From: Argopecten irradians
Lineage: Eukaryota; Mollusca; Bivalvia; Pectinida; Pectinidae
Length of the DNA stretch: 64,000 bases
Reading direction: 5' to 3'
Assembly (NCBI RefSeq): GCF_041381155.1
Contig: NC_091139.1
Span: forward strand, 10,168,383-10,232,382
Each line of letters starts with the position of its first letter. The stretch's first letter is position 1. The notes beneath the pieces were generated by a model, which was not told where the DNA came from, ran no database searches, and saw only the letters and a list, made by a program, of their open reading frames with translations. Both the position numbers and the translations under genes were made by a program. Of this stretch, positions 58,998 to 64,000 are shown one piece after another.

Positions 58998-60998
58998 TCT
59001 TTTCACAAGTATACCCGTACGTTCCTGATGGGCATGTGCAATGATTCGGTGACTTACATCTCCCGTGATTTTTGCATGATGGTGAACAGATCGCTGAAAA
59101 AAAGCAATTATTTATCTATTGTTGACTCGTATAAATAAATAAAAAAAGAAAACATTTTTGGAGTTATTTCGAAAAAACAACATATATAATTTTTACACTA
59201 TCCATATATACAATATTAAAAATAAAAAATCATTAAATGACAATTGACAAAAACAACAACTACACTATAAATATAGAGTTCCAGCTATGGGATAAACGCA
59301 ATCCCCATTTACTCTCGTTAGTTAATTTTCGAATTTTGAAAAGACAGTCGCAATCCCTGTATAAATCTAAAAATTGGTATACATACGAGTATTACATCCA
59401 GAACCTATGTAACCATGACAGCATCTGTATCGTATCTCACTTCTATATTCCGTCTTGTGACTGTGGTGTGTGCTATAAAACCATGAGAAACAGCTTCGTT
59501 ATTATAGCAGATTCTTATTGAATACCTGTGACATGTGCATGACACTTAATCAAATTATAGATAAATATTCTAATTTTGCATACCTTCATGAAAAATTGTT
59601 AAATTAAAATGTAATCATAAGTTTGCTATTCGATTTGCTGATGCACAACTTGATTATGTCTTACAACTGTTAAGCTATCAAAAGAAAGGGATGGGAAGGT
59701 TCCGGCCGAATGTTCATGGTGAGAGCATGGGTATAGCTTCCGTTTATTGTTCGGAAAACTGGACACTCGGGCTGGCAGTGCATTTTCTCAGCGTCTGCTT
59801 AAGTTGGTGCTTGCAACTAAGCCCTGTGTCGAGTATAAGAAATAAGCTTAGCAGCTGGGACACCCGGACTTGGTTTGTCGGGTCGAAGACTAAAAACAGG
59901 GGAAGGGGAGAGTGCGTTTGTTCTGGATCGGGTCGACCAGGTGTCTCAATTTGTAGAACACCCGACAAGCTAGTGTTCGGCAGACTATGACGTCCGTTTT
60001 GGAATTCCGATCCCGAAATAAATCTGCATGCATACCCCCAATCCATAATGAGTATGTCTGTCACGTATCGTGGTTATTCAGTAGTTTCTGAGAACTTCTT
60101 TGAACTTTTTGCGGGAAAAGAAAGTGGAAGAACTAAAAAATACACCCATCCCATCCCCCCTTTGGTTTGGCGAACATATACATGTACATTGGAAAAATAA
60201 TAAACGAAATGCATCGTTTTGAGTTGTTACTTAATGAAACAGTATTATTGAAAAACATATCTTGATAACTTTATGATAATTCTCTTTAAAATTATGACAT
60301 ATATAAATGTTACATCTTGAGACAATTCGTAGAAAATATATTTTGCTATTCATTTCGTATAACAAATATATATTGTCATTGCTCTATGGCACTGGTTTCC
60401 ACTATCACAAAAATACACGCCACACATACGAAAATGTCCTAAAACAATTTCCTAGCATTTGTCATTCACAAGCATGTACATTTCAAATAGAACAGGCCAT
60501 CATGTATTTGCCTTATTTAGGTATCATTTTGGTAATAGTGTATATATTTGTGTGTCGGTAATTGTTTGACTCACCATTGTCCCCACCATTTTTGATCACA
60601 AACTGATGTCCGATATGCAGAGGTATATCTGTAGCTGCATGTCGATCTAAAAAATTACATAGTTTATGTACAAAACACAGCAAAATTACAGAACCATTAA
60701 ATAATCAAACAATTTATAATTTCGTATATCACAGCTCAACAATTTAATACTAGCATCTTTAATTTGGTGGCGTGTTCAGGAACATTCGTATATAATTCAC
60801 ACTTTTTATATCACGACAATACAGTGCTAAATAAAACAAAACAAAAAATCCTCATAATTGATCGAAATGTATTGATGTTCCTTAAATGTGATATGCATGA
60901 GAGTGCTGAAACCTGTTGCTTTAAAACAATACTTACCCACAACAAACTCCAAAAGTAACACTTGCTATCACCAGGACAATAAATATTCTTATCCACAT
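58998..60998 (-). CDS. Paralog of the receptor N-terminus: signal peptide + EMI + EGF (partial gene)
   Basis: Four exons: 60998-60937, 60646-60575, 59472-59387, 59093-58998; 316 nt, 105 residues so far. Exon 1 ('MWIRIFIVLVIASVTFG') is 62 nt and phase 2, exactly as in the receptor. The EMI domain has six cysteines ('STCSYRYTSAYRTSVC', 'KWWGQC', 'RYRCCHGYIGSGC'). The fourth exon is a six-cysteine EGF-like domain ('ICSPSCKNHGRC', 'CTCPSGTYGYTC') bounded by phase-1 introns. The gene must continue, because the EGF exon ends at a consensus donor (gtaagc). Short candidate exons at 58511-58472 and 58230-58157 have donors but no recognisable domain. No transmembrane or kinase exon was found before the next paralog starts at 55135, so this may be a short secreted protein or a truncated duplicate. 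Confidence 0.8.
59695..60070 (+). other. Possible solo LTR or other insertion (GC-richer island in intron 2 of the paralog)
   Basis: This ~370-bp block is clearly richer in G+C than its flanks. It contains 'cccggacttggtttgtcggg', 'ggtgtctcaatttgtagaac' and an AATAAA at about 60018. The flanks show 'agggatggga' on the left and 'cccatcccatcc' further right in inverted orientation. Open frames on both strands have no domain. Borders and target duplication could not be fixed. Confidence 0.35.
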
Positions 60999-61009
60999 GA
61001 CAACAACTA

Positions 61010-61755
61010 GCTAATTATTTTATAATAAGAACTATGATAAAAACAAAATTATCCAAATGTGTGTTAAATAAAAACAGCTACCGTTACAATACATTAGAAA
61101 ACCTCTATTTACATGCAGGTACGAAATATCTTTGGACATCATGTTTCAATTTTGATTATAAAACATAAATATGAAAATATTACTCATAAATCAAAGGTGT
61201 ATTAACCTTTCTTTGAACGTTTACATTTAATCAAAAGAAACAATGACGCATTCTATTTATCAGCATAATTTATGTATTTTTTATCAAAATGTAAAGACTG
61301 AAAAAAATAAAGCGAAGATGAATTCATGAGGATTGTGATTGTTTCATTATGTATCAAGAACGTTCACTTTTGCTGTCAAAACATGAAAATGAAATTGTCT
61401 GTCCAGAATAGTAAAGGTACGGTGGCCGAGAGCGTCTTTACATTGTAGGATTAATATAATTCCAAGAGTAAAGAAAAAAACTAGGACAAATTATTCACAT
61501 AATAAATATTGTTACTTTAAATCAATACACGTTTAACAACGTCAAGTCCGAGATGAGCATATACAACTATCAAGTGCATTATATAAATATGTTTTGTTCG
61601 GTCTATGATTGGCGGAAGGATTACTGGTTGCATTTGTCTTCTGCTTATACCTGTTTTTGGTTTTATTTCTGTCGATCTCACATATACATATTCGCATTAT
61701 GAGTCCTTAATGAAGGGGCATCTATGAAAACCTAATTCAAAAAGAGACTTTTCAT
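61010..61755. other. Upstream of the 60998 gene, no gene seen
   Basis: AT-rich. TATA-like strings occur very close to the ATG (near 61015-61025) but are too near to be a credible promoter. Confidence 0.4.
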
Positions 61756-61761
61756 AATGGG

Positions 61762-61910
61762 GCCGCGATGGCCGAGTGGTTAAGATGTCTCGACATATTA
61801 CCATAAGCCTAGTGCAGTTGTCGGGTACCGACCGCTGGTTGGTGGTTTTTCCCCCAGGTACTCCGGCGTTCCTCCACCAACATACCTGCCACGTCCTTGT
61901 AGTTATTTTA
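61762..61910 (+). repeat. tRNA-derived SINE, 5' head and core
   Basis: 'gatggccgagtggttaagat' (A box), then an abbreviated head joined to 'gcagttgtcgggtaccgacc' and 'tactccggcgttcctccacc'; ends 'cacgtccttg'. Same family as 10237-10445, with the B-box region deleted. Confidence 0.8.
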
Positions 61911-61914
61911 ATAT

Positions 61915-63220
61915 AAAACAGTAATCTTCATGATATCAAATTATGCCGACGACTAAAAAGGAAGACCAGGAGGTCAACATTTACTGGTTTATCAATATGA
62001 TCCAATATCTCTGACCATTGAACTATGGTAAAACTTGATCACTTACCCTGTGTTTTTACAAGTTTTAGATTAAAGTTAGAAATATTATGTACATAGATAA
62101 TGTCGATTTATTTAACTAGATGTTTCCACGACATGTCCTTTTATAGGTAATTTTAATAATTTTCTTTCATAGAGAACTGTAAAAAGGATTTAATTGGAAT
62201 TGTAGGTAAAACACAAAATTAAATTGTCATTCCCTTCCCTTTACGTTTTAACAACTATACATATATTGTAGTTTGCATTGTGACGTCATTGCTGTTAACA
62301 CAATAGTTTTATGCAAAATCTTCAAAAAAATATTATACCTATTCTTAGATTTAGTTAATAAGGACAATGAAAATGTGAATTTTCACCCTTTGACATTTGA
62401 CCCCTAATATTTCCAGAAAAAATCGGATATTCTAAATAGCATACAATATGCAGCTGGCCCTAAGGTATCTTCATACAAAAGACTTTGCTTATAACTGAGT
62501 GGCCGTAGAATGGCCCAAAGTGATACCCCTCCTTTCGCGGATATTTATCAATGAAAATGATGTAGATAATACTTAAGCCAACATGATAAGGTAATACTAC
62601 CCTGCATTATAGGTTTCAAATATATTGTTCGAATGGTTAAAGGAAACATATGCTGGTTGCTATTGATGTAATAACTGATAGATGTCTGTAAGTATATGCC
62701 CTAGTCTACAATTGATATTGTGGGTGGCAAACGTTTTCTTTTGTTTGGCACTTTTTATATTTAGTTCCATTTGTCAATACGCCTAACTACATTTTGTAAG
62801 TTGGTTTATAAAAAAAAAGAGTTTAGTTTTTGTTTAACAAATGTTGCTTATTGTCAAATATGCCGCCAGTATATTAGAGTTCTTATCGAAAGGATACATT
62901 TGAAGATAAGAGGTTTGTATATTCTATAATGCAGTGCCTTACCATCAGGACATAACACTCGATTTGTTTTGACAATTGAATGCCTAACATCTATAATCAA
63001 AGTTCATTGGTAGGTTTGTTTGTTAATTGTGCCTAGCATCATAAACAAACGTAAGGTATTCAGAGACAATCTCCCCTGTATGTAAGTGGGGCTATTGTGT
63101 TTTGGGAAACGGGGAATGTTGGTGTTGTTTTTCTTAGCAATAATGGAACTCTGTGTCATGCTATAATACCCTAACGTATCTATACCCTCCATTCTACAAT
63201 TCAATCGTATTAAAATATAC
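61915..63220. other. Intergenic, no gene seen
   Basis: No supported exon or repeat match within the window. Confidence 0.45.
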
Positions 63221-63221
63221 C

Positions 63222-64000
63222 GAAGCCACTAAAGCGATGAACGCCATCTGATAACATTATACCGACACGGGACAGACACAAGTAAACGTTTACCAAGAGC
63301 TGAAACGACAATGTACAATCTAATGCGTGTATCGGTCAGAGGCTAGATTCCGGAGCCTTCCTACATGTAAAAGGGGGCGAACGTTTGACTTCATGACACG
63401 TGAAATGTGGATGTAGGAATGTATATTCCCATTCCCATAATGGATTCTTTTGTTTGTAATCCTAGTGATAAGGATAGGCTATAACAGCTTCTAAACTTGA
63501 ATTCACAGGGATAAGGGAAAGTAAGCGAATCCAGACTCGTAAAATTGGAAAATACATATTTTATTAGAAAAGCAAATCATCAGTCGGCAATAGAGCGCAT
63601 TTATATAATTGGGGAAATTAAAACATATAATAAAAATAAAACCTTATCAATGTTCTTACAATAACATCATACGTCAGGGTTTAGCTAAATGTAGAAGAAA
63701 AAAAGTGATACAAGAAATCTCTAAATATATACCTTATATATACATATAAGGCATGTTGTGATGAAGCCACTAAAGCGATGAACGCCATCTGATAACATTA
63801 TACCGACACGGGACAGACACAAGTAAACGTTTACCAAGAGCTGAAACGACAATGTACAATCTAATGCGTGTATCGGTCAGAGGCTAGATTCCGGAGCCTT
63901 CCTACATGTAAAAGGGGGCGAACGTTTGACTTCATGACACGTGAAATGTGGATGTAGGAATGTATATTCCCATTCCCATAATGGATTCTTTTGTTTGTAA
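63222..64000 (+). repeat. 541-bp tandem duplication running off the window
   Basis: The segment starting 'gaagccactaaagcgatgaa' at 63222 recurs at 63763 and is identical over the 238 bases to the window end. The period is 541 bp, so at least 1.4 copies are present. There is no coding frame. Perfect identity implies a recent event, active homogenisation or an assembly artefact. Confidence 0.95.

Noticed and set aside
59691..60064. Open frames of ~100 codons on both strands
   Set aside because: They overlap each other within a GC-richer insertion and show no domain or conserved motif.

Overview
The window looks like nuclear DNA of a mollusc, most likely a bivalve. It is AT-rich and has long introns with GT-AG borders. 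It carries tRNA-headed SINEs with a shared core of the type known from bivalves, several MITE families, DIRS-like and Ty3/Gypsy-like debris, fucolectin-type lectin exons, and an EMI/EGF receptor family. No prokaryotic or organellar features are present. Most of the 64 kb is intron, intergenic DNA or repeats.

Region 1 (1-27 kb) is repeat-dense and holds only gene fragments. In order: a ~2 kb near-perfect palindrome (418-2406) beside a gutted Gypsy pol fragment; an FTP/fucolectin exon with a frameshift (5742-5905); a ~60-bp GC-rich minisatellite (6402-7215); an orphan plus-strand signal-peptide exon (12354-12432); an intact minus-strand fucolectin-like exon (14237-14525); a 4-kb foldback element enclosing a decayed DIRS-like fragment (14777-18733); a minus-strand signal-peptide exon with a TATA box (21190-21247); and an unassigned open stretch (23575-23797).

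Region 2 (28-47 kb) is the main gene. I joined 22 exons whose splice phases all agree (3762 nt, 1253 residues). They encode a type I membrane receptor: signal peptide, EMI-like domain, two EGF-like domains, a large glycosylated beta-rich ectodomain, a FN3-like domain, one transmembrane helix and a tyrosine-kinase-like domain. The kinase domain is catalytically disabled: HRD reads HRH, DFG reads GFG, the glycine loop has lost two of its three glycines, the helix-C glutamate is not apparent, and the activation segment has no tyrosine. It appears to be a receptor pseudokinase.

Region 3 (47-61 kb) holds at least two paralogous N-terminal modules on the opposite strand. One is signal peptide + EMI + EGF (58998-60998); the other is signal peptide + EMI (51832-55135). 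They have the same exon sizes and phases as the receptor. A third, decayed signal-peptide exon lies at 49582-49643. I found no kinase exons for them, so they are either truncated copies or short secreted relatives of the receptor. Nested insertions separate them, including a SINE-like retroposon with an 11-bp target duplication and a solo LTR inside a second copy of that retroposon.

Region 4 (61-64 kb) is non-coding and ends in a 541-bp tandem duplication, identical over 238 bp, that runs off the window.
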